Assembly (NCBI GenBank): GCA_009801015.1
Contig: VHZZ01003339.1
Span: 698 to 22,667 of the forward strand
Source of the DNA: Silene noctiflora
Lineage: Eukaryota; Streptophyta; Magnoliopsida; Caryophyllales; Caryophyllaceae
DNA length: 21,970 bases
Direction of reading: 5' to 3'
Part shown: piece by piece, positions 11,219 through 21,562 of the stretch
Layout: every line of letters begins with the position of its first letter
Numbering within the stretch: position 1 is the stretch's first letter
Program-made: the position numbers and the translations under genes
Notes under the pieces: model-generated
What the model was told of the DNA's origin: nothing
The model's database searches: none
The model's input: the letters and a program-made list of their open reading frames with translations, nothing else

Positions 11219-12336
11219 TCATTCTTTAGTTGGGGTTAGAGATTAGTTAAGAAGCAATTGCTCTAGTGATGGTTTGAGTTGTCAGTATAGTGTATGATTC
11301 TTTCCTCTTTCCTTTACTGTATATAATATATCTCTCTCTTCTTCAGATACTAAATGGTAAATCACATCTGATAGTTTCCACATTATTCCCAACATCCAAC
11401 ATGTTATGTACCAGTGCAAAATGATGTGTCAGTAATTTGTTTGCCTTCTAACGGACACAATACGGAGGTTTGTTTGGGTACAACACCAGGAACACCCTTA
11501 CATTTGTCGTATTTGATTTTGTGTAGGAGAAAAATATATTGGACATCTCATTATAGATCTTTCTTATCAAACATTCATACTGACTAGTTAAAAACAAGAT
11601 AGGCGAAAAAATGATTCTTTAACTTGATGATCAACCAATGTAAACATTGACCATTGGTTTTTCCAGATAAATTTTGCCATGTTTGGTTTTTAAGAGCCTA
11701 TTTTCACACTATCAGTGTTGTAAATCAGTAAATGGGATACGTGCAGGTAATAGGCAAAATCAAAATCGTTAAGACTTTATCATCAAAGTTGAAACTGGCC
11801 AAAATAAACGGGATGGGAGGAGTATGAAACATGATTGACCAACTCGGCTAACAAACAAGTAATTTGAGGGTTGACCACCTTTAACGACAAACAATAAAAA
11901 TAAAACAGGGATGCAAAACAATAACAGTTATTTAGGTAGAAACAAAAGTGAACGAGAGGCAAACCTGTAAGCAAGCGCAAATCAACGTAAAAGGCCTAAT
12001 TTGACAAGGGAAAGCATACTGTAAAATGAAGCCTTTCAGATGTTTTATTTCAGTTTACATCTTGTGTCGTAATTCGCTTCAACAAACGCACATTCATGCT
12101 CATGACTGAGTGGCAAACTGATAGATCCGGAGAAAATGTGAAATGGCCCGTGCTTATACTAACGCCACACATCAAACAAGCTCTTCAAGGGGATGGTAGT
12201 CTGAAACTAGCCTAGTCAGGATTCAGGAATAAGAGCTGCAATAAACTTGAGCAAACAGAAGCATGACGTGGCACAAAATTAAGCAAGATAAGAACTGACG
12301 TCAAGCTTCAACACAGCCAACATTTGTCTTAAGGGA
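11219..12336. other. 3' flank of the lyase gene, convergent region
   Basis: This holds the lyase 3' UTR, whose end I cannot fix because there is no clean AATAAA nearby. Further right lies the possible 3' terminus of the minus-strand OSCA4.1 transcript: a minus-strand AATAAA sits at 12044-12049. No protein gene is supported. Confidence 0.5.
12044..12049 (-). promoter_or_regulatory. Candidate poly(A) signal for minus-strand transcript
   Basis: AATAAA reads on the minus strand, about 1.2 kb past the OSCA4.1 stop. It would serve OSCA4.1 only if that gene has a long or spliced 3' UTR. Weak evidence. Confidence 0.25.
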
Positions 12337-12345
12337 AAAATTTAA

Positions 12346-12544
12346 TTTTTGTCCCTTGGCGCACCGGTTAAGGTGTTGCTTTGTGACCGTGAGGTCACGG
12401 GTTCAACTCCTTGGAGCGACCTCTTGCCAAAATGGTAAGGGAAGGCTTTCCCCAATTACACCCTTGTGGTGGGACCCTTCCCCGGACCCTCGCTTAACGG
12501 GGAGCCCATCGTGCACCAGGCTGCCCTTTTATGCACAAACTCCT
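12346..12544 (+). mobile_element. SINE, Au / Angio-domain type
   Basis: This tRNA-derived retroposon is about 200 bp. The head carries Pol III A box TGGCGCACCGG (12357-12367) and B box GGTTCAACTCC (12400-12410). The body has the conserved plant SINE stretch with CCTTGTGGTGGGACCC and CTTCCCCGGACCCTCGC, and the tail ends GTGCACCAGGCTGCCCTTTT, as in Au-type SINEs. Nine-bp copies of AAAATTTAA at 12337-12345 and 12545-12553 are a plausible target-site duplication. It encodes no protein; the open frame across it is incidental. It is in good shape and so probably fairly young. Confidence 0.8.
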
Positions 12545-12553
12545 AAAATTTAA

Positions 12554-13246
12554 ATAGTTTAAATAAAATAAAATAACAAGAGTTTTTTTCTACAGAAAAC
12601 AAGAGGAAATAAAGATATACCATGAATGGATGACTGCATCTTTGCCAGCCATCTAGGAGTAGGTGTGGAATTTTGGCCTGCAATTATCAATTGAAACAGA
12701 CAAAAGCAATACTCTATCTGTTATTGTAATTAAACTTGTGAATGATTGCATTCAATCACCACCAAGTCGATAAGCATGCTAAGCTGCCAGGAGGCAGTCG
12801 ACTGGGGCTCATGTTGGATTTCAGAAGAGTACAATTGAAGTAGAGAGAAACTTGGAAACCATGGCATTGCAGGCTAGGAAAGCCATATTTTACTCCGTAG
12901 AAGATACGACAAATGGGATATTTTGAAATATTATTAGACAGATACATAGTGATATCCAAATAATAATCAGAAGAACAAAACTTAAGAACTCCAAATAACA
13001 CAGACAGGTCACCAATAATCCAAGACATCAACTCATCCCACTCAACGTCTCCAAAGTTTCCCAATGAACATATCTTAAAGTGAAAGGAACAATGAATTTT
13101 TTAGCTCCAAAGAATAAGAAGCAGAAGTATATGATAAATCTATATACACAACAGTAATTGACAAGTTCATTTGAGAAAGCAGAAAGAATTATGTACAAGA
13201 ATAAGAGAAGACGTAAAATCATACAAAACTTTGAACCTCGAATCCA
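12554..13246. other. 3' flank of OSCA4.1
   Basis: On the minus strand this is the 3' UTR and downstream flank of OSCA4.1. A 57-nt segment (12621-12677, minus) is bounded by a good acceptor (ATTGCAG|) and a donor (|GTATATC), so a spliced 3' UTR is possible. Minus-strand open frames at 12756-13064 and 13028-13222 show no family features. Confidence 0.5.
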
Positions 13247-15694
13247 CTATAAAATTCTATCCGACTCAAACTTAGGTTGTGAAAACACCTCGTAGTCAAT
13301 TGGCCCTTCCACAACCTGATCAATAGTCTGCATACCTTGCAAGCTAGCTGGCTGCAAGCCATCACTTCCAGAAGGCAGCAACTTATACATAACAAATACG
13401 CCTAGGGTAAAAATAGCCTGTAGCTTCATCGAGTCACCATGGATTGAAAAGAAAATTAGCATTGAAATGAGATATAGATCCACACAGAAGCGCATGATTG
13501 ACAATACAGTATCCATCAGCTTTCCATCATTTCCAGCAGGAAATCCTCGAACTCGGTACACATATAAGAAGTTGTATTTATCAACCATGTACCGGTAACC
13601 AAAGTATATAGCTCCAACGGGGACAACCAGCGGGGCAAACGAGGAGTAGATCATTGTAAGAGCGAAAATCGTGAGGTTGAATGCATAATACTGAGCAAAG
13701 TCAAACTTTTGCTTGGGAATCGGAGAAGTTCTGCTAACAGGGTATACAGAGAGATCATGTCCCTGAAGATCAATCACATTCAACCTTCCACCATTCGTAG
13801 CTCCAGGGTTGAAAGCATCTTCAGAGATCAGAGGTCTTCGGAGACTATCAAACGTGTCACTATCGACAGGGTACTCCTCGGTCTCTTCAGGCACTAACTG
13901 GAGCATGTCATTCTTTCGGAACTTCTGAAGGTTCCTTTTAATCCAGGGAATAGGGGCCAGAAGATCAAAAGAAATGCCTAGAAATGTGCAGGTGATGAGA
14001 AACGCAAGAGATGAGAGGCACGACTTTGCCAGGAATGAGGCGCTCATATATTGTTCTATCCGTCTGCAATCTTCCCCGTCCAAATAACACCGTCCCATGC
14101 TGAGGATCGTATTCTCGAGAGAAGACTCAACCAATCCCCTTAAGACTATCAAATTTACCAGAAAAAAACAGACCATCTTGATGAGTGCTGCCCTTTGTTC
14201 TCCTGAAACTGTAATGTGCCGCTCAAACTTCGATAGATATGAGAGCGCTGCAGGGATTAGTATATACATGCTTACAAACACAAGCACATTGGGCAAAAAC
14301 TGAAGAAATATCGCGGCAAACCAACTCGAGCTTTGCAGCCAAGATAACCAAGACTGAGCATTATCCATGGCTTCAGCATTGATTATCCTAACCGCCCTTT
14401 GCAAAGCAGATATCACAGCTAAAGGCGAACTAAAGAACAAGAGCATCAACAAAAGAAGGGTGTTGACAAAAACCCGTCTCAATTTCAAGGAAAGCTTAGA
14501 CGAACCCAAGTGACTCCAGTAAATATCAGACGCCAATGGCGCTCGTTCAACCTTCCATTGGTTCCTCTCAAGCTGCAACTCAGTAATCGAGAAAAACCTT
14601 CCAATACGCATCCCCTTCTCCATCCCGAAATCCTTAACTGCCCTATTAGCCGTAAACACATCCTTAAACACAACAAAAGCAACCCCAGCCCCCGGCCCTC
14701 TCCCCTCCTTATACGCAGCCACTTGAGCTTCAAGCTCAGCTCTCACTTCCTGCAATCTCCTCAACCTATTATCATCCGTCCAACCCAATCTCCCACACAC
14801 ATCATCCCACAGACGCTCCACTTTTCGCCACCATCTCCGAACCCTGCTACCGCTCCTTAACCCTATCCTCCCTTCCTCCAACAAATCTCTCCCTTCCTCA
14901 TCATCACCATTGTCGTCATCATCATCATTATACACTAATTGAGCATCCATTTTGGCAACCAGCTTGGAAATATCATCCCTAACCTTAACCAAATCCTCAA
15001 CTAAATCATCCAAATGACACAAATCCACCGGAACAATAACCCGAAAAACCTTCCCAGGATACTTCCCTTGAAAATACTCCTCAAGCGGACCCTGTTCATT
15101 AGCCAAAACCTTGGGCACACCCTGAACCATAACAGTAAAGACAGCAGTAGAATTGGCCGTACTCAAACCGTCTCGAAACCGCGTAATTCTAAGCCAATCC
15201 TCAACCTTACAAATCCCCTTATGCACCAAACCCACCAACCCCGCCCCAAAAAACACATGAACCCACAAAAGAATCGAGGCCTTAGGAATGTGAGTAATTG
15301 TGGTCTTGGAGAACTGATCATCCATCGCAGCGGTCCCAGCGTAGAGATTCAGAGGTAGAAGGGCAAGAAGAGCGACAGCGGTGGCGGCGGAGAGGATGGC
15401 GAAAGAACCACCCTCAATGACGAGGAATTGGGCGGCATCAGCGCCGCAGAAGAGTGCGATCTCACGTGCAGCGGCGTGCCAGACTGCGAGAAGCTTAGTG
15501 GCGAGGGCGGTGGGACCCGGGATACGGCGGTGGTCGCTGCGGAGTTTGACTAAGAGGAAAATGAAGAGACAAGAGATGGCGCCGACGGCGGAGATATTGA
15601 TTAAGTATTGAATGTTACCGTACCATGTTGTGTCGAAGTCGTCAGGGAGTGGTGGTGGAAGGGAGGTGGGCGATGGTGATGTGGGGTGCGCCAT
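13247..15694 (-). CDS. OSCA4.1: OSCA4.1/GFS10-type CSC1-like cation channel
   Basis: An 815-aa multi-pass membrane protein of the OSCA/TMEM63 (DUF221) family, whose members form osmo- or mechano-gated cation channels. The closest match I recall is Arabidopsis At4g35870 (OSCA4.1, also GFS10, linked to vacuolar protein sorting), which is about the same length. It is uninterrupted here. An N-terminal membrane segment lies at about 30-50, then two more at 92-118 and 139-160. A long cytosolic loop follows (about 165-400) with an Asp/Glu-rich run at 256-270. Further membrane helices lie near 403-430, 457-487, 503-523, 555-582, 664-700, 730-752 and 757-773. Diagnostic stretches are [23 protein letters not shown]-like [58 protein letters not shown] and [22 protein letters not shown]. 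The ATG gives the expected proline-rich start, and no ATG occurs in the 200 nt before it. Confidence 0.95.
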   Translation of the reverse strand: MAHPTSPSPTSLPPPLPDDFDTTWYGNIQYLINISAVGAISCLFIFLLVKLRSDHRRIPGPTALATKLLAVWHAAAREIALFCGADAAQFLVIEGGSFAILSAATAVALLALLPLNLYAGTAAMDDQFSKTTITHIPKASILLWVHVFFGAGLVGLVHKGICKVEDWLRITRFRDGLSTANSTAVFTVMVQGVPKVLANEQGPLEEYFQGKYPGKVFRVIVPVDLCHLDDLVEDLVKVRDDISKLVAKMDAQLVYNDDDDDNGDDEEGRDLLEEGRIGLRSGSRVRRWWRKVERLWDDVCGRLGWTDDNRLRRLQEVRAELEAQVAAYKEGRGPGAGVAFVVFKDVFTANRAVKDFGMEKGMRIGRFFSITELQLERNQWKVERAPLASDIYWSHLGSSKLSLKLRRVFVNTLLLLMLLFFSSPLAVISALQRAVRIINAEAMDNAQSWLSWLQSSSWFAAIFLQFLPNVLVFVSMYILIPAALSYLSKFERHITVSGEQRAALIKMVCFFLVNLIVLRGLVESSLENTILSMGRCYLDGEDCRRIEQYMSASFLAKSCLSSLAFLITCTFLGISFDLLAPIPWIKRNLQKFRKNDMLQLVPEETEEYPVDSDTFDSLRRPLISEDAFNPGATNGGRLNVIDLQGHDLSVYPVSRTSPIPKQKFDFAQYYAFNLTIFALTMIYSSFAPLVVPVGAIYFGYRYMVDKYNFLYVYRVRGFPAGNDGKLMDTVLSIMRFCVDLYLISMLIFFSIHGDSMKLQAIFTLGVFVMYKLLPSGSDGLQPASLQGMQTIDQVVEGPIDYEVFSQPKFESDRIL

Positions 15695-15710
15695 CGCCCC
15701 AGATGTGGGA

Positions 15711-15748
15711 GATTGAATTGATTGGATTGATTGATTGATTGATTGAAT
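15711..15748. repeat. GATT tandem repeat in OSCA4.1 leader
   Basis: A run of GATT/GAATT/GGATT units, about eight in all, starts 17 bp upstream of the OSCA4.1 start codon. On the coding strand it reads AATC, giving a pyrimidine-poor, unstructured 5' UTR segment. Confidence 0.75.
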
Positions 15749-15777
15749 TAGGGAGAGTATGTGTGAGAATTGGGGAA

Positions 15778-15786
15778 TTAGGGTTT
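15778..15786 (-). promoter_or_regulatory. Telo-box in OSCA4.1 5' region
   Basis: TTAGGGTTT on the plus strand reads AAACCCTAA on the coding strand, about 85-90 bp before the ATG. Telo-boxes occur near the starts of many broadly expressed plant genes and bind TRB-type and other factors. Its function here is inference from motif and position. Confidence 0.5.
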
Positions 15787-17356
15787 GGGAATTTGTGGAG
15801 GAGAAGTGATGATAGAGTTTGATGGTTAATAGGAAGGAATATAGGAGGAGGAGTATTGTGATTTGTGATTCAGGTAATATTTATCTTACTGTAGCAAGTA
15901 GCTATCGTCTCCGATTGTGATTCATCAGCTAGTATTCCATGGTATTATGGGATAATCTACATCGGAGGATTTGAGATCGAATCTGGAGGTAAATATTCGC
16001 GCAACCTATAAGACAAAAGGATCCAAACATTCTTTAGTACGTAAAGATTACGCATTTCTTTTTTAAAACCGTTTTAACTTAAAATGGTTCTCATGTTCCA
16101 TTAAAATAGAGGTCATACTAAATCGAATGAAAAGACCAATTGAAATTTAATTAAATACTGTATGACTTAATCTAAATTGAAATTGGATCCAACGTAAATC
16201 ACATAAACTATCTAACTATGAGTTTTCTAAATTAAGATCTCAACAGTAAGATTTCCAAAAGATCAGAAATGTTTGTTTTGGAAGTTTTACATCCTTTGTT
16301 TTCTTCGAAACCTTTTGTTTGGCACTAAAATGCATAGATTAATCAACTTTGGTAGTATACGTTATATTTTACAATTTTAAGAAAAAGTGGTACTAGATAA
16401 TAAAATAGATACAAATCATAGACAAGTATGGAACCCATCAGCATACAGTGGATATACTCATGAGCATATCACTGCATGTGTATAGTAAATCGCTTTTTCT
16501 AATGCCTGTGATGAAAACTAATGTTAATAAACTCGTAACAGGCAAGAGGTTCTACCTCTAATCTTTGCTGTATCTAATAATATATGTCCTCTGTTTCTAA
16601 TCTTTGCTATATATCTCCACTCAAGTCGACCCAATTCCTAAGCGAACAAGATATATTGTCAATTTTAAATCATTTCCATCTACTCATGCATATTAAAAAC
16701 TACTATAATGAAGCTCCACGGTCTGAACTAATTTTTAAGCATGATACTGCATTACCCAATTTATCGCTCAATAAACATGGCGTGAAATAAAGTATATATA
16801 TATAAATCAAAAATAGCAAGTTTTTTCGGTGCTCAACCCGGCTCCTCATGGGCGAGTACAAACTATAGACCTCTCGGGTAGTGATTACAACTTCACACCA
16901 GCTAACTAGTTCGGGAATGTATTTGATCTGCAGGGACATACAGATACAAATAAATAAAATGATCAAGTCAATTAGAATGAAAAGTTCATCAAACCAAAAG
17001 TGGCAAATGTAGTATTACCGTTAAAACAAGTGTCTCCATCTATCAGTCATTACTCGTTAAAGAACAGTTTTTCACTCCTGATCATAAGAGAAAACAAAAA
17101 TGAAGCAGTTAAGCTTTCTAGTTTTGTTTTGGGCAACACCTGTCATACTATGAATGTCAAACGATTACAGGTTTCCCTAAAAAGTAACTGTGAACGTACA
17201 TTACACACAACACCACAAAATATAAACATGGTTACTGCCTGCAATGCACAGACTCACATATGGATTATGGAGTAGCTAATGAGTTATGTGGCCTCAGAAT
17301 TCATAGCCAAGACCACTCAAGCCAAAAATATTACCTAAACATAAAATTGTAAGGCT
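15787..17356. other. OSCA4.1 promoter side and P4H 3' flank
   Basis: No gene is supported. The left part is the promoter of OSCA4.1, which is read leftwards. The right part, up to the stop at 17357, is the 3' UTR and downstream flank of the hydroxylase gene, which is also read leftwards. Both genes are head-to-tail on the minus strand. Open frames here (for example 16584-16790 and 17000-17275, plus) look like chance. Confidence 0.6.
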
Positions 17357-20300
17357 TCAAGCTTTGTATTCGTTCACGCGAATCCATTTTGTAGCTGACC
17401 ACTTCTCCCCCTTAATTACAGGGCAACCACCTGTGACAGGAAAAGTGCTTAGTTACCCTAAAGAAGACAATCAGAATTCAGGATATTATTTTAAGCAGAG
17501 TAAGACTATCTCCTATTCTCCAACCGAGGTAAGACTATATCATTCTCTCCAACAAAGGTGTACAGAACTCAATCAATGTAAAGAATTCAAACCACTAACC
17601 ATGCAAACTTGAAGGATCAAGAGAAGCATCAGGATTCATGCTCCAGAAAAGTAAGGCGTCACCCATTTTTGGTTTGACTGAAAGCCCTTCTTTTCCACAT
17701 TCAGACAGCTCATTCCAATACGGTACAGCACTTTTGTTTCCTTTTGCATCAGGAAAAACCGTCTCGCCCCCAAAATCAATGTCAGAGCTGTAACAGGGAT
17801 TAGGGATGTGTGTATCAGAAGGAAATATTACATGATTACATCACAGATAAAGAAACTTCAGTACAATAGTTTAATAAAAATAAAGACTTCATGGTAACTT
17901 GAATATGCCATGGAGCGGAATAGCGCTTGAAAATCAAGGGGGGATATGCTGGAAAGAGATAGAAACAGCACTTCGAGAGAGACATAACTTACAGGTACAT
18001 GAGAACTGTGGCTATACGTTGGCCCCCATTGACAGTATTGAATTCATCTAAGAAGTAATCAAAGTGTGGTTCATACTTTTGTCCAACTTCATAATGAAGA
18101 ACTTGAAGACCTTCACCATGCTCTGAAAAAAGGTGTACCACGTAAAGAAGGTTAATAATCCAACAACCAATTGCTAATTGAACCTAGAGCTAAGATAAAA
18201 GCTAATCAAAGAAGCTGAACCATCTACACATCACCCCACTATTCAGAAAGACTTCAGGTCCTACAAATTACAGCACAGCTCCTCCAAAATTGGTGCAAGA
18301 TGTGTCATACATGCACCAACATTACTTTGACACTTCCCTTAGCCATTGCGACACAAGACACGTGTCCAACACGGAAAAATTAAAACAGAGCAATGAACTG
18401 ACTAACATCCTCAAATTGAGTTTTAACGGTGTCATATAAGAGCAAGAAGCGAAATATATAAACATAACGATAATAACAAAAAACACTTTGAAGAAGAACA
18501 AAACTAAGAGAGAGCCCTAGGGGAGGCAAGGACCCATTTAAACAAACAGGAGATTTAAGTTTCCTGTCTTTTTTGTGCATGGAACATGAAGTCTAAGACT
18601 AATTATTCTTTGGTCTGCATTATGATGGAATAAAGCAAAATGTCTCACCAAACAGATGTTCTTTTTTTTTTTTTTATTGTAAAGTACTGTCGTTTAATAA
18701 AATTCTCGATGTGAGAGTGAGACACGCGTACATCCCAAGTGGCAAGATCACCTTAACTAGTCGAACACTTGAACTTTGTTACGATCTTTTCTCACTATCC
18801 CAAGAGGCCAAGTAGTTACAGGTCTTAGTCTAATCTCCCTCAAGAGTCAAGACCCAAAAGATCGTGAATCAGATAGAAATCTCATAGAGCTTGAGTAGCT
18901 GGTAAAAAGAATATACTTCACCATTTAGATAACTTAGAAACAGTCCTAAACTTTAAAAACAAGTCAATGTTCAAGACATGTCAGATGATAAACCACCCTT
19001 AATCATGCTCAATATAAAAGTAATAAGCAAGAATAGTATACACAAAAGTTATTTGGCCTTAAGACTGCTAAGATAGTCTAGACCACATATCTAGAGGTAC
19101 AAATTGATAGCTTTTGAGGATAGTCTAGTACTCTAGACCACATACCTACAGGTAAGAAAGTGAAATCCGCAATTCTTTTCTCAATATTCCTGATGATTTT
19201 ATCCCGTCCTCTAGGAAGGAAAGTCCCTGAACTAGTGCGTACCCTAGAAGCAAAGCAAACGAAAGATTTTAGGAGTTAAGGAGAAAACCTAAGGAAGGTT
19301 AGCGGTAGGTAAGGGAATCACTTGTACGTGTTAAAAAAAAATTGTAAGATAGTCAATGATTGGCAGAACAGGGATTGTGAAAAAAAAGAGACAGAATGCA
19401 CAACTAGATACATACCGGCTATCTCTACTCTTGCCGGTTTTCTCGTCAACAACAGTTGACTTTTCCATATGAGGCTTAGCGAGATCAATGAGGTACTGAC
19501 ATTCATCTCTGGACTGCCAAAATCAGAGCATTTGTCAGCTATCAATATCTTTGAATTAGCAGAGCATTCATAGTAACTTGACATAGTATCTCACTGAACT
19601 TAAATTAAACTTGCATCCCTTCTTCACAATAACCAAGGGCAATGACACAAGCAAAAGAATGCACAGACAAACAGATGATTGCATTCCGACACCAATACCC
19701 AAACTTGTCTTCACAATGCCACAATGGCTTTAGTGTAGACAAAAGAAGATGTATGATGGCACAACGAAGCTTAATGCTAAAATACTACTCCTTTATTCAG
19801 GAAAAAAAAATAAAAATAAAAAATGGGTGCAATAAATAGCACGGAGCAATATACAACAAGTCGACAACAACATTGCCCAAGTGTCACAAGGGCTCACGCA
19901 AATTGCGGGGTAAGAGACTTACAGCTCTATTAACAATTTATTAGAGAGGTTATTTCCAAACGATCCAAAATGAAAATAGCACCGAGAATTACATCCTATG
20001 AAGACTACTTGACGATCAAAAGAAGCATAACCAGTGAGACATTTTGATTTATTCCATCGTAATCCAGAACTAGGAGATACGGAGTAATATCTAAATCGTG
20101 TAGCACGAACAATTGGTAGGAGATAATGAAAATTAGCAAAATGCAACGCAAAATCAGCTGAGAAATCAAAGAATCAATACTAAATTGAAAGCAAGTACCA
20201 GAAAATTGTGATAAACAACAGCTCTAGGTTCCCAAGACAAGACCTCAACCCACTGATCACTTTTCTCCGTACTCTCCTCAGTTCTGCCAGCCATTAATCA

Positions 20301-20652
20301 ACCCACAATTACAACATAATATTAAATATAAACAAATACTCGGATAAGACGGCCTTGTACAAGTAATTGAGATCCGTTGTACACAATATTAATGTAAAAC
20401 CGCCTTACAGAAGACTAAAGAATTCAAAAAGATAAGGTAAACGAACTTATGATGAGTGGTGCGAACGATGGAGGTGAGATCATGAACACTGTGAGAGGAG
20501 TTAGCGCCAGTGCTGGGAATCGACACGATTCCGAAAACGAGGAGGATCAATGCGATGAAGGAAAAAGTCAAGAGTAATGTGAGCACCAGCGTTGACGATG
20601 ACATTGATCCGGATTTCCGAGGTGGGCCCCGCCCCAGCTTACCTTTCGCCAT
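17357..20652 (-). CDS. P4H: Prolyl 4-hydroxylase (Golgi/ER, 2OG-Fe(II) oxygenase)
   Basis: This membrane-anchored enzyme hydroxylates proline in secreted wall proteins such as extensins and arabinogalactan proteins, using Fe(II), ascorbate, O2 and 2-oxoglutarate. Seven exons on the minus strand join in phase to 292 aa: 20652-20447, 20283-20199, 19513-19416, 19243-19146, 18122-17993, 17787-17600, 17430-17357. A basic N-terminus (MAKGKLGRGPPRK) and one membrane segment at about 21-44 make a type II anchor. The catalytic domain has WVEVLSWEPRAVVYHNFL, DECQYLIDLAKPHM, VRTSSGTFLPRG and LHYEVGQKYEPHFDYF. Iron ligands are H182, D184 and H268, and K278 is the 2-oxoglutarate lysine, ten residues after H268 as in the family. 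Length is typical and no domain is missing. The YLSDIDFGGETVFP stretch differs from the commoner DVEEGGE. Donor 1 (AA|GTTCGT) is weak but keeps the frame. I cannot say which numbered P4H paralogue it is. Confidence 0.94.
19072..19154. repeat. Tandem duplication spanning P4H exon 4 donor
   Basis: TCTAGACCACATATCTAGAG at 19077-19096 (copy A, continuing to 19099) matches 19132-19154 (copy B) with two mismatches in 23 bp. GATAGTCTAG also recurs at 19072 and 19119. Copy B contains the true exon 4 5' splice site (minus strand GTAG|GTATGTGG). Copy A has CTAG|ATATGTGG, so its donor is dead. The unit is about 55 bp. Confidence 0.7.
20345..20407. repeat. Small inverted repeat in P4H intron 1
   Basis: Ends TAAGACGGCCTT (20345-20356) and AAAACCGCCTTA (20396-20407) are inverted with three mismatches in 12. 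It is possibly a Stowaway-like remnant inside intron 1 (20284-20446). Confidence 0.35.
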
Positions 20653-20977
20653 TAATGGCGGATTTGGAGGTGATAAAGATCTGATTTAATGTAAGTAAGT
20701 ATAGTGTCAATGGAGAGATGTGAGGAGGTATTGGTGGATTGTGTTGAAGTTTCTGTAAAAGGGGTGAGAGTGATGGAAGAAGAGAGAAAGAGGAGTTGTT
20801 TTTTTCAACGTTTTTAATGCTGTTTTGGTATGTAGTTTTGTTGGGTAGATTATCATGTATTCATGTGCGTTTTTGGCCCCGAATACTCCCTTCATTCATC
20901 CTTTTTGCACAAGTTTTAAGAAAGAAATAAAAAATTAATAAATATACAAATTATGTTAAGAGAAGTTGCTTTATTAG
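20653..20977 (-). promoter_or_regulatory. P4H upstream region
   Basis: This 325-bp stretch between the hydroxylase start codon and the MITE would hold the 5' UTR and core promoter. I see no unambiguous TATA box. The sequence is CT-rich on the coding strand, as plant 5' leaders often are. Confidence 0.4.
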
Positions 20978-21244
20978 AGCAATAGCAATGGTTGTGGTTT
21001 CATAGAATATATTTTCATTGACACACAAGCACACATCACCATATATGAAACTTTTTATTTATCCTCAATGGTAAAAGTTTCATACTTTACTTGTGGGTCC
21101 CCTTTTTCTCTCTTTTTATAGCATGAAACTGGTTTCTTACTTAAGAAACTCATTTCATATAAGGAACTCCTTATTTTCTAGCTCAATGGTTAAGAAGTTC
21201 CTTATATGGTATGAAACTCCTTATATGTTACCATTGCTATTGCT
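20978..21244. mobile_element. 267-bp MITE with 15-bp terminal inverted repeats
   Basis: AGCAATAGCAATGGT (20978-20992) is the perfect inverse of ACCATTGCTATTGCT (21230-21244). Just inside, GGTTTCATA and TATGAAACT also pair, and CAATGGT recurs internally near 21066 and 21184. There is no transposase. This is a typical plant MITE with subterminal repeats. I found no clear target-site duplication, so I do not assign a superfamily. It sits about 325 bp upstream of the hydroxylase start, within promoter range. Confidence 0.8.
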
Positions 21245-21364
21245 AGTGAGGCAAACTAATTTTCCAAAAAATTAGTCATTAAGCATTCCCACCAAAAATT
21301 AGTAGGGCCAAATACCCCACCAAATTTTACAAAGTTTTGAAAGTCCCACCATTTTCCTTAGGAT

Positions 21365-21401
<37 letters not shown>

Positions 21402-21562
21402 AGGCAGAAATTATCACTGAGTTGCCCTTTATAAAAGGTCATTTCTCTACCATATTACAGCATTAAAGAACTTCACAATAAAAAAAATAACTTTACAATC
21501 TCATTAAATTTATATTAAAGTCTACCAAAAACAAACAAAAAAAAAAGAGCAGCTTCTGAAGA
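21245..21562. other. Repeat-flank sequence, no gene
   Basis: This AT-rich spacer between the MITE and the transposase fragment holds a run of 34 C (21366-21399). Nothing coding is seen. Confidence 0.6.
21366..21399. repeat. Run of 34 C
   Basis: The uninterrupted homopolymer is preceded by GGATT and followed by AAAGGC. Such runs are rare in plant DNA. The length may be an assembly or sequencing estimate. Confidence 0.9.

Noticed and set aside
12356..12553. Plus-strand open frame of 65 codons
   Set aside because: It coincides with the SINE, whose Pol III boxes and tail explain the sequence. SINEs do not encode protein.
12756..13222. Minus-strand open frames downstream of OSCA4.1
   Set aside because: No motifs, ordinary AT-rich composition, and the position fits the OSCA4.1 3' UTR.
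13709..15611. Several plus-strand open frames inside the OSCA4.1 region
   Set aside because: They are antisense shadows of a strongly conserved 815-codon gene.
18660..18900. T-rich run followed by a possible minus-strand SINE in P4H intron 4
   Set aside because: A GTTCAAGTG stretch resembles a weak B box, but there is no matching A box at the right distance and no flanking duplication.
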